64,000 nucleotides of DNA from Tubulanus polymorphus (Eukaryota; Nemertea; Palaeonemertea; Tubulaniformes; Tubulanidae). The notes under the pieces are model-generated. The model made no database searches. It worked only from the letters and a program-made list of their open reading frames with translations, and was not told where the DNA came from. Positions 37,766-51,256 of the stretch are shown here, in pieces. The stretch's first letter is position 1. The number at the start of each line of letters is the position of its first letter. The stretch is taken from NCBI RefSeq assembly GCF_964204645.1, contig NC_134026.1, forward strand, positions 2,542,001 through 2,606,000, written 5' to 3'. The translations under genes and the position numbers were made by a program.

Positions 37766-39681
37766 TTATTTTGTAGGAAAGTTTATAGGTAATTCAGCTA
37801 AATTGTTTTGTGAAGGTCGTATGTTATGTCCACACGGATTCTTGATGATGATGTGAACGTCTGTTTGTATATTTCGTCTGTTTATTCTAAGGCAGGAAAG
37901 TGAACGTTCGGCGACATGGCACCGGAAGTTGGTCGAATTAGTGACAGTTTGACGGGGACATGTTGCGACTAATCGTAGCATCAAATTCCATTTAGTTTTC
38001 GAGTGCGGCCTCGTGTGCCGATCATTCCATATGGCATAATTAAAGTACACGCGGGAAACAAACTTGCCGCATTCAAGGGCTGGAAATGACATTTTCAGAT
38101 ATTGCACTTCAGGCGCCAATGGAAGAAGAGTGTTCGGTTTCTGAGTTTCCGTGATTTCTTCGCCTGAGCGATGATCACGATGCACCGAACTAGGCCCACT
38201 CTTAATTTCACTTATTTCCGTCCGTAAATGGTCGTATTATACCGAATGGCATGAAACACCGTCAATTTACTGAAAGAAGACACCGCGAATATTTAGTCAA
38301 TTTGATTGAGCCGCTTACGTGAACACAATATGAGATGAGATGGCCGTTGTTAGAAGCGTCAGTAATGAATAAATGATCTAATTTGATTCTTAAGAAACTA
38401 CAACCTTTTGAGGATTACGTTTCGTCGTAACGCCGTCTGTAAATACAAAACTTCGGTCGGTGATATTTCATTTGGAATGCGCCCGGTTTAATATTCAATA
38501 TAAACATAAAACTGTAATGATGTAATTCGTTTAACTATAATACGCATAATCCTATACCGTTGTCTACTTCAGGTCGATTTTAATCCACTTGACTGTTTAA
38601 GACGAAGTCCGTGGACAAATCCGTTAAGCGTGGTGTGTGATGTCATAAGAAGTTGACTTACAAAGTCTTATGTACATGAGTAATGTAGAGCTCACTGCAT
38701 GAAATTACTTTAAAGAAATCTTTTGTTCAAATACATGAAAACCCAATGAGATTTAAGTTTATGTGAATCGCTCTCGTAATAACTACCTCGGACATACAGC
38801 GGTTCTTCGTTTATCACAAACAGAGAATTTCATCCTAAATAGGATAATTTCAATAATAATCATACTGGATTTAACGGAACTATTGGAACTATAACGAACA
38901 GATATTCTGGTCCCCCAAAATCGCTGTAACGAGGTTCCACCGTAGTTTGAATCTTGGAAGTTTAAATATTCGTATATGAGCTCACGTTATAAAACTATAA
39001 CGTATAATTCTTCTATAATAAGCGAATGTATGTTAGAAATGGAATCAAATAAGTTCTGAACAGCTCAATATCAAATATATATATTTTGATACCTCGTGGT
39101 GTGCGCAGCTCCAATGTGATTCCACGCAAAATAAATATTGAGCAATTAAATCGATGATATACCATATGTATATATGTAGTTTTAGTTCTCTCTTTCACTC
39201 TTGATCGGATACTCAAAGCGTTTTGGGCTAATATCACAGTCAGTTCGAGTCATAAACATGTTGAGCAAACATGACAGAAATTAGGAAAATAACTCTACGA
39301 ATAATCATTCTGTCAATCACCGCCACATTTGGGCCAGTGATACAACAGTTTCCGTGTTGTTTTATCGGCGTAATAGTTGGCATTCCTTGAGGGGTCATCA
39401 CTCGTGGACCGCTAAACCACGCTGCAATGCGACTATCATATTTCCCTGAAAATCACGATGTAATTAAACAAAACAAGTATTTGTATATGCAGCCTCTTAT
39501 TGATGTAGTGAAATTGGACATTCGGCCAAATCTAACAAATGATATGAAGCAGGACACATTGCACTGACATCCGCTATTTATTCGTCGATCAAATTTCAGA
39601 TTTTCATACGCCAGATACAACAGAATATTATGACATTCCCGATACCTCGGGCAGTGATCTATAAACTTGCAAAAATCGCCT
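37766..39681 (-). CDS. Possible orphan cysteine-containing gene, exons uncertain
   Basis: Weakly supported. The terminal piece is 37766 to about 38172, 135 codons after an acceptor-like cag, containing FPALECGKFVSRVYFNYAIW, LVATCPRQT, NFRCHV, LSCLR and IIKNPCGHN. Its TAA is followed 25 bp later by ATTAAA (37736-37741). Upstream, an open stretch starts at 39445 after a good acceptor (gattttcag) and reads KYDSRIAAWFSGPRVMTPQG. Another from 39681 after gttacag reads GDFCKFIDHCPRYRECHNIL. A donor at 39569 would join the last two in frame. No start codon, signal peptide or family was identified. On the plus strand a 39-residue frame (39271-39390) with a signal-like start overlaps one piece, so chance open frames remain a real alternative. 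Confidence 0.25.
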
Positions 39682-42639
39682 CTGTAACCAAAACTCTACT
39701 CGCATGAAACAATTCGCTGATCTTTATGGCAAATACCATGCAGATCCCGTGGAATAACTATGGAACTTGCGGAACCAGGAGTCACCACCACACAAACAAC
39801 TTCCAAACACTAGCTCAGTTGTGTAGGTTAACCCATAAAGGTTCCAGTATCAATCCTTTGAGTAGAAAACTTCTCCTTTTTAAGAACAGCCCTAGACAAC
39901 ATCTCTGGACCGAGTTATCTAAGAACAAAACTGTAAATGAAAAGTCACGGATAGTTGAGCACAGGTTGTCTAAAATGGCTAATCCTGGTGTGCATGGAAA
40001 TTCATGAATATTTCAGAGGCTTGAATCGAACTGGTGATACACAAGATTAATTAAACACTGGTACCCCCGTCTGCCTCTCTGAATTCAAAACTGAACAACA
40101 CTGATTTCACCGAAACGTCTCGGTTACACTTAGTATTAGTACTACGGATTATGCAAATGGAATAATACAATAAGATCTGGCGCATGATCATCAAGCCTAC
40201 AGAATCTCACGATGCAAAGCAAGAAATCTGATATTTTTGCCAAATAGTTCATTGCTAGGAAACTGTTTGTATCACGGCTGTATTGTTATGATAAAAGTGG
40301 ATGATATTCGATTTCAGTAAACATTGATGAAGCGTTATTGCTGCGTTCACTGTTTGCTTATATAGAAATATCATCATCTTGATGGCTTAGATGGACACCC
40401 AATTCTAGATTGTACACACCGTCATACATGTTAAGTGTAAATTATGATGAATTAACATGAAAAGTTACCAGAAATCAGATATTCACGTGTATATAAGTAT
40501 GAATATACAATGATTTAAGGAACATTAAATCATGGATTCGTTAACTCTGTCTATATGTTCATGATTGAATATGATCTTAGGATGGCGTGAATACTCGGAA
40601 ATACTCGGAAATAGATTTCATTCGATGGTGCACAGAGTTTGGCGGTAAAACTTTTAACCGGCTCCCTGAAATGTTTATAGCCTTATGGGAAACGGGCAGA
40701 AATGTTGATAGTACGATAGAATTTCCAATGAAATTCGTATTTTTAATCGTATAAGTGGAGCTTTCGTGATCCGTTGCACCACAACCATGACAACGTGTAA
40801 TATTTCAAGAACACTTCGCGCAAAAGGCAATGAACTCTGTCATTATTTTGGTCCATTTTCAAGCGTATCTAAATCATTTTAATCATAGAAATTACACCAC
40901 AAAACCACTTCCACCCGAAAAAAACGATATGTACTACTGTTTTAAAGGTTTCGACGATTAATGGATCGATCTTCAACCGACCATCTGAATCAACACTGGT
41001 CGAAATAGGAAACGCTACCTATTATAGTTATTGTTTCACGCGAGCAAATGTTTCACGCCTATCAGAATCAAGGTACAAACATATTCACCATCCCCGGTTA
41101 TTACCATGAAAAGAAGCAAACGTTTAGCGTCTCGATGCTAAGATCATGACGCATCTGAAAGGTCCGATACAAAACGACATAATAGGCTTAATGCATTAAT
41201 TGTAAGAACCGTTCTCTATGTAAATATGAAAGTGTGTTCGAAAGTTAACGCATTTAAACGTGAATAAATTAAAATTTGTTTCACTCATCCCAAACTAAAA
41301 TGTACGTAGGTGTGGATAAACCAGACCACCCCTATTATATGTAAAATGTTTGAGCGCATTCGAAAACATATAAATGATGTGGGGTGGTAACTATTAATAG
41401 TTCATAATCAAATATTACATTGAAGCGATGTGTACGCGTCTGGTTACTTAGAGAAGTTGGTCGGTAAGTTGAAACGTTGCTTTATTTCCTGGCGGGAATT
41501 GAATTTTATCAAACGATCGCCATCGGTTAATTACGTTTTATTTGCTGTTAAATAGATTCAGAGCGAAGCTTCGAAACTGGAGGAAAACGTTTTCGCTGTC
41601 CAATCAATGGAATGTTGACGTAACGTAGTTGTCTATGTGTCGAGCGTAAGATTAAACGCTAAATAAAGGCCACTAAATAATTTCCGCAGTACCAGATTTC
41701 ACGGATGTAATTTGACAATGATATAGTGCGTTATGTGGAGACATCGATTCCTTATTTCGCCCAGAAATGTTTGACTTTTTTGCGCGTAAGAAATTGCGAG
41801 CCATTTAAATGGTAGGATTGTTAACAATTTTCCATTATATGACAATAGAAAATTTACCGAATAAAGACGCCTTAGTTTTTCATCTTAAAGAATAATGTAG
41901 AATTTCATTCGATGTGCATTAGAATTCGAGCATATAATCAACGAAAGCATAGACCAACATATCTTGACTGAAAATCATACTAAATCAGTTTTTCAGATAT
42001 TTGAAATGATCTTCTTTCACGATCAATCAAATCCGTCTTTTGATGCACGATTTGGTCGCAGACGGATCGAGTTTATTTTCCCACGAGGTGATCTGTTTGA
42101 TGAAACCATCGTCTTGTCAGGATGTGTACATCAAGCATTGTCCAGTAAAGAATTAATCCTCTCTCAACACATTTTGTCTCTAGTTGTTATATATATGCCC
42201 AGTAGTGGTAGAGATAGGTTCATTCCTGTCAAGAAAGTAAACTTTGACTGTTCTGAATGACCGTGAGATGATGTACACGAAGAGATCCTCGTGTGAAAAC
42301 CTCGTGAGTCTACGGAGTATATTGACACAGTTTATAGTCTGAATCAAGTCCGAATAGTTCCCAAAATTTCCGGAACAATTAACGGTCAAATATAAGCCTT
42401 TCCTTTCTATAAAGCTGTGGGTATCCGATTGGTTTTTGACCCGCGAGACCACCGGTCGGGGGTTATAATCATTATCATCCAGCTATTCTCGCTTGGATCC
42501 AGCTATTTTCTCTGGCTTTTCCCTTTTTATCATGGTCCATGGTGATTTCTATCTTCTATGCTCCGTTTACTGAACATCAATTAAAAAACTCTGATGATAA
42601 CGAGGTGATTAGTATAAAACGTTGAGGGTAAAAGAATCA
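39682..42639. other. Intergenic, no supported gene
   Basis: Only short open frames on both strands (for example 39726-40007 and 41964-42260, plus strand); none has family resemblance or splice partners. Confidence 0.4.
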
Positions 42640-42713
42640 CGTCCCTGGGTGGGCTCGAACCACCAGCCTTTCGGTTAACAGCCGAACGCGCTAACCAATT
42701 ACGCCACAGAGAC
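42640..42713 (-). tRNA. trnN-GTT: tRNA-Asn (GTT)
   Basis: A 74-nt cloverleaf on the minus strand. The acceptor 5' strand GTCTCTG pairs imperfectly with CAGGGAC, followed by discriminator G. The D arm contains the A box TGGCGTAATTGG, the anticodon loop CTGTTAA carries GTT, and the T arm has B box GGTTCGAGCCC. The sequence is almost identical to metazoan nuclear tRNA-Asn. There is no intron. A TTTT run about ten bases downstream acts as the Pol III terminator. Confidence 0.97.
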
Positions 42714-44784
42714 TATGTGCCACTCGACGCTGAAATAAACTGCTATATTACAAGTCATACAGCAAGACGCTGCCTTTACAGGTTCGAATCTTCTTAGAGA
42801 ACACAAAGCCAAAGATTTGTTGGAACATTCAGAAATAGAAGACAAAGTTCACATTTCAGAAACAAAACAATGCATATTATTTCATTATTATTCTTACATC
42901 ATTATTACAATACATTGACATTTACTGCTGTACATTCATTTGCAGAACTATGAAATTAACGCGGCGCATAAATCCTTAAACTGAAGAGTTGCATCAACTT
43001 GCATGTGTAGACCTTTAAAAGTCAGACAAAATACAATTGAATTATTGTTCCACATTCATGTGATCGACCGAAAATTGCCTATAAAAGAAAATACTCCAAA
43101 ACAAGTGGTGAAAGAAAGTGAATATGCAAAACAATACAAATATATGTTTATACGTATTTAGACCGAACACTAATGATATTTTGCTGACCACCTCCAGAGA
43201 AAATAGAACATGACTATTCCAAACACACACAAAGCAAGACTCTCTAACTGGGTTCAGGCCGGACTTATTTTACAATAGGCAAATTTAAACATCCAACAAA
43301 TTGAGAAAAAGAAAAGGCGAGCGAGGAAATAAGGAGTTATAGTACAATATTTACAGAAATGAAAAAACAGCAATATATACATATTTCATCTCCTCAGTAA
43401 GAACTGCAGTTTGTCTTGACATTAAGGAATAATAGCGTAAGATTAACCATCATGTGAGACATAGGTTTACTAAATACTGCATCAAAATGCATTTTACTTG
43501 GAAAAACATGCAATTGCTTTCGAAAAATGACATTCTGTCATTCAAGCTAGGAAGCTGATGGCTATTTAATAATTCACAAATCAGATCAAATATGGTACAT
43601 TTGAAATGAAATAATGGACTAATGATTGAAGTTGAACATCCAAAAATTCATCAACAGTACTTCGCATTGAAATTATTCTATGAAAGCCGACACTCAGTTT
43701 CAGCAGAATTTATATAAGCTCGAAGAATTATCAAGAATTCTCAAACAACTTCAGGGAACATAAAAAATTACAAAATGACGCAAAACCGTAATAATCAGAA
43801 AACATTTATAGCCAATTTAAACTTGACTATGAATCTGCTGCCATGTCATGCAAGTACACAGATCTATAATACAAATAATTAGTCATTTTATCAAGCACTC
43901 AATGTTCATAAAAACACTCCATATCGAAGACACATCTACATAAATCCATTCACCACACAAAATGAGTTTTCAATTTTCAAACCAAACAATGAAAATTCGA
44001 AAGTCAATCTTACATGACTAGAAATAATGCAAATAAAGGAATCACACATATTTACATTTACCTTTAAGCAGGCAGTGGATTTAACGCTTATTCTATTTTC
44101 CGACAAAAAACAAAGAATTCACATCATACAACCAGCTATATGTAACAACCGTTATACAGATGCATAAATTAACCAAATGATTTAACTGAATACAGCGAAA
44201 CTGGGTCTCCTGTACAATGCTTGAAATAGCTAAATCGTAATTATAATTTTCATCATGAATAAATAACATATCGCATTGACAATGATGGCAATCAATTCAC
44301 ATTCAATTTTCTACAATTATTTTCTACAATGTATTTGGCTTTCTGATAATATAATCAGTATCGATATTACATATAAAACACTCAAAGTATCGGAGCCCAG
44401 TTTCACAGTTGTGAAATGACATTACACTCAAGAATCAAAATTACATAAATTAACAGAAGACTCTGCTAATAGCAGTACCGCATGTATGGGCAAAATGATA
44501 TAGACAAACACCGGCGTAGATCGGATAGAACGATATTTCAAATTCTTTTAATCTGTAGATAGTGGGTTTTTATCTTATCACCAGTGTAGATTTTTCAGAT
44601 TTTTTCACATTGACAGATGGTAGGGGCAGAAAATCTTTTAATCATTCTACCAGTTTTAATGGACAACCGATTAGACCGGTACCACTACAGGCGCAGACTA
44701 CTGTTGTTAATTTTCAGTTATTTCAGTTGAACTTGAAATCCACATGTGTGTGTATCAGTGTACGCTGGTTGTTAGTTTATTTGA
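42714..44784. other. Probable ASXL 3' UTR / intergenic
   Basis: Two kilobases downstream of the ASXL stop with no coding frames. Their uniform AT-rich composition would fit a long 3' UTR, but no clear polyadenylation signal was identified. Confidence 0.35.
44539..44580 (+). repeat. Solo end of the hammerhead-type insertion arm
   Basis: The sequence is nearly the same as the terminal part of the right arm at 3226-3266 (attcttttaatctgtaga, then tagtgggtttttatcttatc), without the core or the opposite arm. It shows the insertion at 3048 is one of several genomic copies. Confidence 0.7.
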
Positions 44785-47700
44785 CTAAGTAGTGATTAAG
44801 CAAGTCACGCATAGTTTTGAAGGCCCGATACAGTCGTGATGACAAAAAGCGCCGCATTTCTTACACATGACCATCGCTTTCAAACTGCAGGCACAATTAC
44901 CACCCTGATTATTATCGGAAATCGAATTGTTCGACGATATCATATTCGAATTCTGCAATGGAGCGACGGTCAAACCAGACGAGTTAATCTGAACGTTGCT
45001 GTTGAATATAGGAATCACAGATGGGTTCGATACGACGTTGTTCGTCTGTCGCAGCGTGACCGGAATCGTCATTCCGCCGATCTGAATACTCTGAGGTAAC
45101 ACGCCCGCCGAGGCGTTCGTTACACTCGTCGGAGTCAAAAACGTGCCGTCCTTCGACGAAACGATCGTCACGTTTTTACTCGTACCGTTTTTAATCAGCG
45201 CCGGTTTCATCGACGAATCGACCGTTTTCAGTATATTAATCTTCGGTGAACCGCGATCGATGATTTTGATCGTCGAATTAGTTTTCACCGGTTCTTCGCG
45301 CAGTATTTTCAACAGATGCGCGCAGCTTTCTTCCAGTTTCGACGAACAGTTACCGCCGACGCTAGCCGATCGCGCGACCGACGCCGGCTTCGACGTCACG
45401 ACGCTGCGAGAAGTCTTCACTAGATTCTCATCGGCGTTCGGCGGAGCGCTGGACGCGCGAGGCGGACACTTACTCGGATAAACGACCGTTTGCGTTCCGT
45501 CTTTATTTTTAACAATCGTACACGAAAGAACTCCCGACGATTTGTTCGGCTGATGCGAAACGACCGGTTTTCTCGTCGCGGTAACCGCCGGTATTTGTAC
45601 GCTGATCGGTTTCAAAACCGGCTGCGAACCGGTGACGATCGACGTAAGAATCGGTTTATTCGATTGAAGTTTCGGCGACTGTCTGTGAGCGGGTTGCGCC
45701 TGACCGATCAGCGACGGTTGTTTATTCTGTTGGATGTGAACGGGCTGTACGGTAGTCGTGCGAGCGTTACTAGTCGTCACCGGAGCCGTAACAATGATAA
45801 GCTGCTGCGTAGACGGAATAATTCCCGTGACGATACTCGACGACGCGTTCGCCGCCGAGCTCGTAACGGCGAGCATGACCGGCGCCGTTTGAACCGTGGC
45901 CGGAGTAGAGTTCGGACGACTCGGAACGACGAATATCGGACTCGATCGTTTCGCGTCTAATTTCGGCGACTGAGACGCGGATCTCGACGATACGGAAACC
46001 GGCACGTTCGTGACGACGTTCGTCATTTGAACGATCGACGGCGACGACGCCGTTCGCACCAGAGTCGGCATAGTTTTCGTCGTTGAACTCTGAACGACTG
46101 CGACGCCTTCACTCGTTACTAGACTCGGAAGTCTCGTCAAGGTCGGTAAAACGGTCGTCGAGGCTGGTGAAACGTTATTCACCGATTTCGCCTGCGTTTC
46201 TCGAATGATGTTTTGAATTCTTTGCACCGGCATCGAAGACGTCGTCGATACGATGATTTTATTGACGTTCACAGTTTGCGGTGATCGAGGAGATATTTTG
46301 AACGCCGGTGTCGGAGAAGTCGGCACGCTCTGACTGATCGGTTTTATATTGGCAGCTGCTGTAACTTTAACGGCACCCGTCACGGGAGTTTTAGCGGCTT
46401 CGGCGGCTTTAGTTTCAGCCGCGGCTAACGCGAGTATCTGACTTACTCTCGCCGATGCGGTTGTACCGGACGCCGGGGTATTCGAACTCTGAGATAGAAT
46501 TGACACTAAACCCTGTTGATTGTTCGTCGTCGACAGCGACTTACTTTTCTCGAACGCCGATTGACAAATCTGTAAAGATCTCTGCAAGTTGACGCCTCCC
46601 GGTACCGATTTACTCGGTGGTGATGACGCCGACTTTGATTTCGCGGATTGATTTTGAATTATATTTGGCACTCGTCGCGCTGATGTTAACGCGTTATTCT
46701 CACAGCTAGCACGCGCTTGCAATTTCGCTTTATTTTGAGCTTTAATTTGCGCTAATGTACGTGTCTGACCTTTAGACGCGGTCTGTATCGTTTTTAAGAA
46801 CGAGTTCGGCGATAGATATTTGTTAACGTTTGCAGAACCGGTCGTATTTTGAACTGATTCGGATGTGACTTTGATTACGTTAGCCGAAGGTTGAGAAGGT
46901 TGCGGTACGGCTGGCTGAACGGTCGACACGGTTTTTATAGCAGGCGTAACGATAGTTTTAATACGTTTCGGAGCGGCGGTCTCGTTGAACAGATTCGTAG
47001 ATGCAGCGGGTCTCTTCAGACTCTGGATCAAAAGTTCATTGCTCAGTTTTGGAACTTTACACGGAGATGTCTGCGCAGTTCCGGTTAGTAATGAAACAAC
47101 AGTCGGCACCGCGACTGAAGATGTTAAGTTTGTACTAGAAGACACATTTGGTATATCAATTAATGAAGATTGTGATTCGTCAACTGAAGAAGTCACTGAT
47201 GTGACCGATGATGATAATGATGGCGATGATGAAGATGATGTAGATACTGCAGTAACTGCGAGATTCTGTGCTATAGATCTTTGTTTCAGCATCGTCGACA
47301 CCAGTTTGGCTTTACGCATCGGAGGCCTCATTTTCAGCGGGGTCGACGTCGCAATGGGTGGAGTAGTTTTCCTCGATAAAACAGGAGTGGACACAACAGC
47401 AGGAGGAGGTGACTTCACAAGCGGCAATGAAGGCTCCACGAGACAGCTTAAAAACAAAATGGGAAACTATTCTACACTATTGAACAAAACCTTAAATCTC
47501 TAATTAAGTAATGATAATATTTCGTAAGGTTATAGAGGGGTAATTAAATATCTGAAAATTCATATAACATTTAAAGAAAATGTTCAGGTAAGTGAAAACA
47601 GCATCTATAGTCCATACGCTTTACAGAAAAGCAGATGTTCCATACTTTTTCACATTAATCAGTGAAAATGTAAACTATATTATCACTTACCGTTCACCCC

Positions 47701-50018
47701 AAACAGGTTCAAAATGTTTAACCTTCCATGGATCAATTTTTGCTTGCTCTCGTTCTTCTTCCTGATTAATTTTCAGCTGATTTTCTGGAGTAAATTCACC
47801 TACACAGAAGAAGAAAAGTTTTATACATTTACCGAAATGAATTTTACAAAATCAACAAGACAACAGTTCTCTGGTCTGCACGCAAGTTTCATCTTGATCG
47901 CCCCACTATTAGGAAGCTTAGAAAGACAGACACACACTCATACCGACAGACAGTACGAGAATAAGGGTCTCACCTCTCACGGTCTACGAGAAACAACAGG
48001 ATGTCCTGGAAAATACTATATACTTACCATCGGCAAGTCTTTCACGCCACTCAACACAGGCTTTCGTAAAAAACTCATTATTCAACCCTGTTCCGCTAAA
48101 CCTGAAATATATATATATATATATTATTGTGTTGAAAAGAGTCACAGATCATGAACAAATGAATGATTTTCCAGTAGCAGTTGATGTGAATTACCTGAGA
48201 CTTCCATCAGCACAGATTATCCGATCACATTCCGGTAACAGTTGAATTAAACGATAATGATACGCAGGAGGTAATAATCCGAATGTGTGTTTATTGAGCA
48301 AAGCCTGGAAAATCAGAACATATTCATCCTATATGAAAAACTTCTCAAAGTCAACAGGAATAATCAACAGGCTTGGAAATTGAACACCGACCTTCAAATT
48401 AGTGTTCACAAGTATCGAATCAGGAGTTTCTAAATCGATACATCCTTGTTTGGTTTGAGCAATTTGGGCTGCAGTACTCAATTTTCTGCGAGATCTTACG
48501 CGTGGCTGAATGCATGAAAAAAAGTCAGTGATCAAATAAATCATTACAGGGGCCGTTTCGTAGTAAGACAACCTCAGAAGTTCCCTTTATTCTTAATCAT
48601 TACAATGTTCTTATATGAATCAAATCATTATATCAATCAATCCTAAACAACAAAATCCTATCCTACCTTGAAACTAAATCCCGGTACATTAGATAACAAT
48701 TCTTGTAAGGTCTGATTGCGTGTTTTAAATGGAGGATTTGATGGTGATGACTTGCGTCGAAGAATAATACTGCTCGAGTTTGATGCACTGGTAGTCGATG
48801 ACTTCCCATCTGAAGATCATATTTACATAAATTAGCCATATCCAAAAAAGGCAACTTCACTAAATTGAGTTATGATTTTTTGCTTCATAATTTTGTATCT
48901 TCTACATATATATTAAACTTAAAATGAATGTAAAAATGTAATATTTACCTGGAAGTTGGACTGGTTTTATCTTTATTTTCGGGACGACTTTGTTATTTCG
49001 TTTTCGTCGCTTGTGTTGCCAAATACAATGTTTCCTGTTTTTCTTGTTGACCTTCGACTTCTGTTTCATAATCGGCACGTCCGGATTTGGATTGATGCTC
49101 AAAGAATCGACTGCGGTCGTCAGAATCGTAGCGGGAACATCTTCACTCGTCGTGATGACTTCCTCATGTTGAACAGTCTCCATGCATTCCTGTACGACGC
49201 TATCTACAGCAGTTGTCGTAGTGACCGGTATCACTTCACTCACTACTATAATAAACAACAACACGTCAGAAAATGGTTTTATTTGTTTTCTGATACGACG
49301 TATTAGAAATTGGGGCGGCCATTTTACTTTGACTTGCTTTCCCCCTGACTATTCCCCGAAATGCACATTTTTTCCCTGAATTAATCTGTTAAGAATTCAA
49401 TATAATAATAATATAATATAATATGTGTCTTATACAGCGCTAAATCCAGCCAGGCTGCTCAGAGCGCTTTACATTCTCGGTAGTATTACCCCGGCCAATT
49501 TGATACTCTAACATGTATCGGTCATCTCTCCCTGGGGGAGAAGTAACACCGAGCTGCTAACAAACGCTCAGGAGTCATCTATCGGGCCAGGTACCCATTT
49601 ACTCCTGGGTGGAGAGAGGCAATGAGGATAAGTGTCTTGCCCGAGGACACTACGGCAATGTACGGGGTTCGAAACCCACAACCTGGCTTCCCAGAGCCGA
49701 ATGCTCTAACCACTCGGCTGCACCACTCCTAGGATCAATCGATTAACACAGTCAAATACATAGATGGAAACAGATTGATTTGACGCTCGATTTCCGTGAT
49801 TGAACTTTTAAACAAATTTCAAAAAGTAAATCATGTAAATAAAATTGTTCAATCATCAGGACTGAGTTTACTCAATCATCCTCCTCGGCAGGGATTTAAA
49901 CCTGATGACCCTCACAGATTCATCCATAGAATAAAAGTAACGTAATTCACCTACCTATTTCTTCAATTTCAATGTAAGGCTCATTGGCATTTTCAGAGTT
50001 AACCTCTTCCACTTCCAT
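44785..50018 (-). CDS. ASXL: ASXL / Additional sex combs-like chromatin protein
   Basis: Partner and activator of BAP1 in the PR-DUB complex, which removes ubiquitin from histone H2A-K119. Exons 49955-50018, 48949-49245, 48667-48809, 48392-48505, 48195-48304, 48028-48101, 47691-47799, 44785-47446 give 1190 residues. The DEUBAD/ASXH region spans exons 4-7 ([89 protein letters not shown]). A very long Ser/Thr/Ala/Val-rich disordered exon follows (2662 nt). The protein closes with the family PHD finger ([20 protein letters not shown], then [12 protein letters not shown]). A basic NLS-like patch ([19 protein letters not shown]) lies in exon 2. The N-terminal HARE-HTH domain is not seen. The start ATG 50018 has a good Kozak context, but an acceptor-like site just upstream leaves further 5' exons possible. 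Confidence 0.9.
48103..48123. repeat. AT dinucleotide microsatellite
   Basis: A run of AT units lies directly beside the acceptor of an ASXL exon (exon start 48101 on the minus strand), effectively replacing its polypyrimidine tract. Confidence 0.85.
49398..49729 (-). repeat. tRNA-derived SINE, well preserved copy
   Basis: On the minus strand the element starts with a tRNA-like head, ggagtggtgcagccgagtgg (A box). A B-box-like ggtttcgaacccc follows, then a body of about 230 bp and a tail of agcgctgtataagacacat plus (ATT)n repeats at the low-coordinate end. It lies in ASXL intron 1. A second, more decayed copy is at 59725-60025, in the same strand orientation. Confidence 0.85.
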
Positions 50019-51256
50019 CTTTTCATCTGGTTATTGAGGTCACTATCAGGTCTAAAAATTTATAGAAGACTTCATAATTTCAATTTTTATTTGACAAGAT
50101 ACAAAACAGTTTCATTCAAGTGAGTGAAATATCGATAAAACTCATACTTTGAGAGGAACAACGCGATAATTCAATCATCAAGTGATCATTTCATCGTCTC
50201 CAATATTCAATCTATTCCGATCCACGGCTCAATTTAAACCTGGAACAGAATAAATTATAAATTAACTGATAAATCAACCGCATACAATAAAACATATCAC
50301 TCCTGAACTGGCATTTTCTACATTATCTAGGCCTGATCCTCCGAGCATCAGCCATATTTGACTGAAATTACTGATACTATCGATCAGTTATCAATTGAAA
50401 CACAAATCACCAAAATTAGTGGTCCCTCAGTGAATCAGCGAGATGCTTTTGCTTGCATTTATATACAACATTTTATATACAATCAATCCAATAGGATTAG
50501 TCTTGGACTTGGTAGAGCAAAAACAATAAAAAAGGACAGATCCGAGGATGTGCTCTGTGTACGACGCTTTTAGATTAGTACGACTGTAGGCTTTTAGATT
50601 AGTAACTTTAAATCTTGAAATGACTCCATCGCTTTAACAGGAAGAAGTAAAAATATTAAGGGGAGACGAAGATTTCAACGCTTCATTCATGCCAATGAAA
50701 TGGGATTTTCTGGAGTTGAAAATTGAATTTTGTTAGAAGAAAGGAACAATCTCAGGGATTCAAATTCATTCAATCAATGCTATGAATTTTACACGGGATG
50801 AATTATTTACTTGTATGTTCAGTGGTCGGGTGGAGTGTGTGATAGTCTTCCAAGTGGGGTCAATTAGGGCGAATAACATCTGTAAATTTGGACGAATAAA
50901 TTTCATCACGAAATTTTTGTCGGAGCGTCCGCCATATTGTATTCATCACGTGACCATCGTTCGGTAATGTCCGGCACGTTCGGTAATGTTCGGCGCTGAA
51001 TAGGTTTGTTTTCGTGATTTCTTAATCGTTTTCGAATCAGTTTGAAAAAGTAAATGATTCACAATTGTAATTTCAGTATCTGATTTGAATTCTTTATTTG
51101 ATCTTCAATCCAAAGTGTGATAAGTTCGGCAACATTCGATAGTTTCCGGCGACATTCGTGCTTGGCGACGGTGGACGGCGTCAAAATGGCGGACTTGCGG
51201 ATAGTGTGAAAAATAAAAATAATCGATGATATCGGCTTGATTCTTTCGTGATAATC
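50019..51256. promoter_or_regulatory. Divergent promoter region, ASXL / coiled-coil gene
   Basis: 1.2 kb between two divergent start codons without supported exons. The part nearest the coiled-coil gene (50940-51190) holds several short near-repeats around ttcggtaatgt, ttcggcaacatt and ccggcgacattc. No HARE-HTH coding exon was found here. Confidence 0.45.

Noticed and set aside
39271-39390. 39-residue plus-strand peptide with a signal-peptide-like start
   Set aside because: It is very short and has no splice continuation or homology. It overlaps an equally plausible minus-strand exon candidate, so it was kept only as a counter-argument there.
44836-47503. Several plus-strand open frames across this stretch
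   Set aside because: They are antisense shadows of the 2662-nt ASXL exon, which ends in an unmistakable PHD finger.
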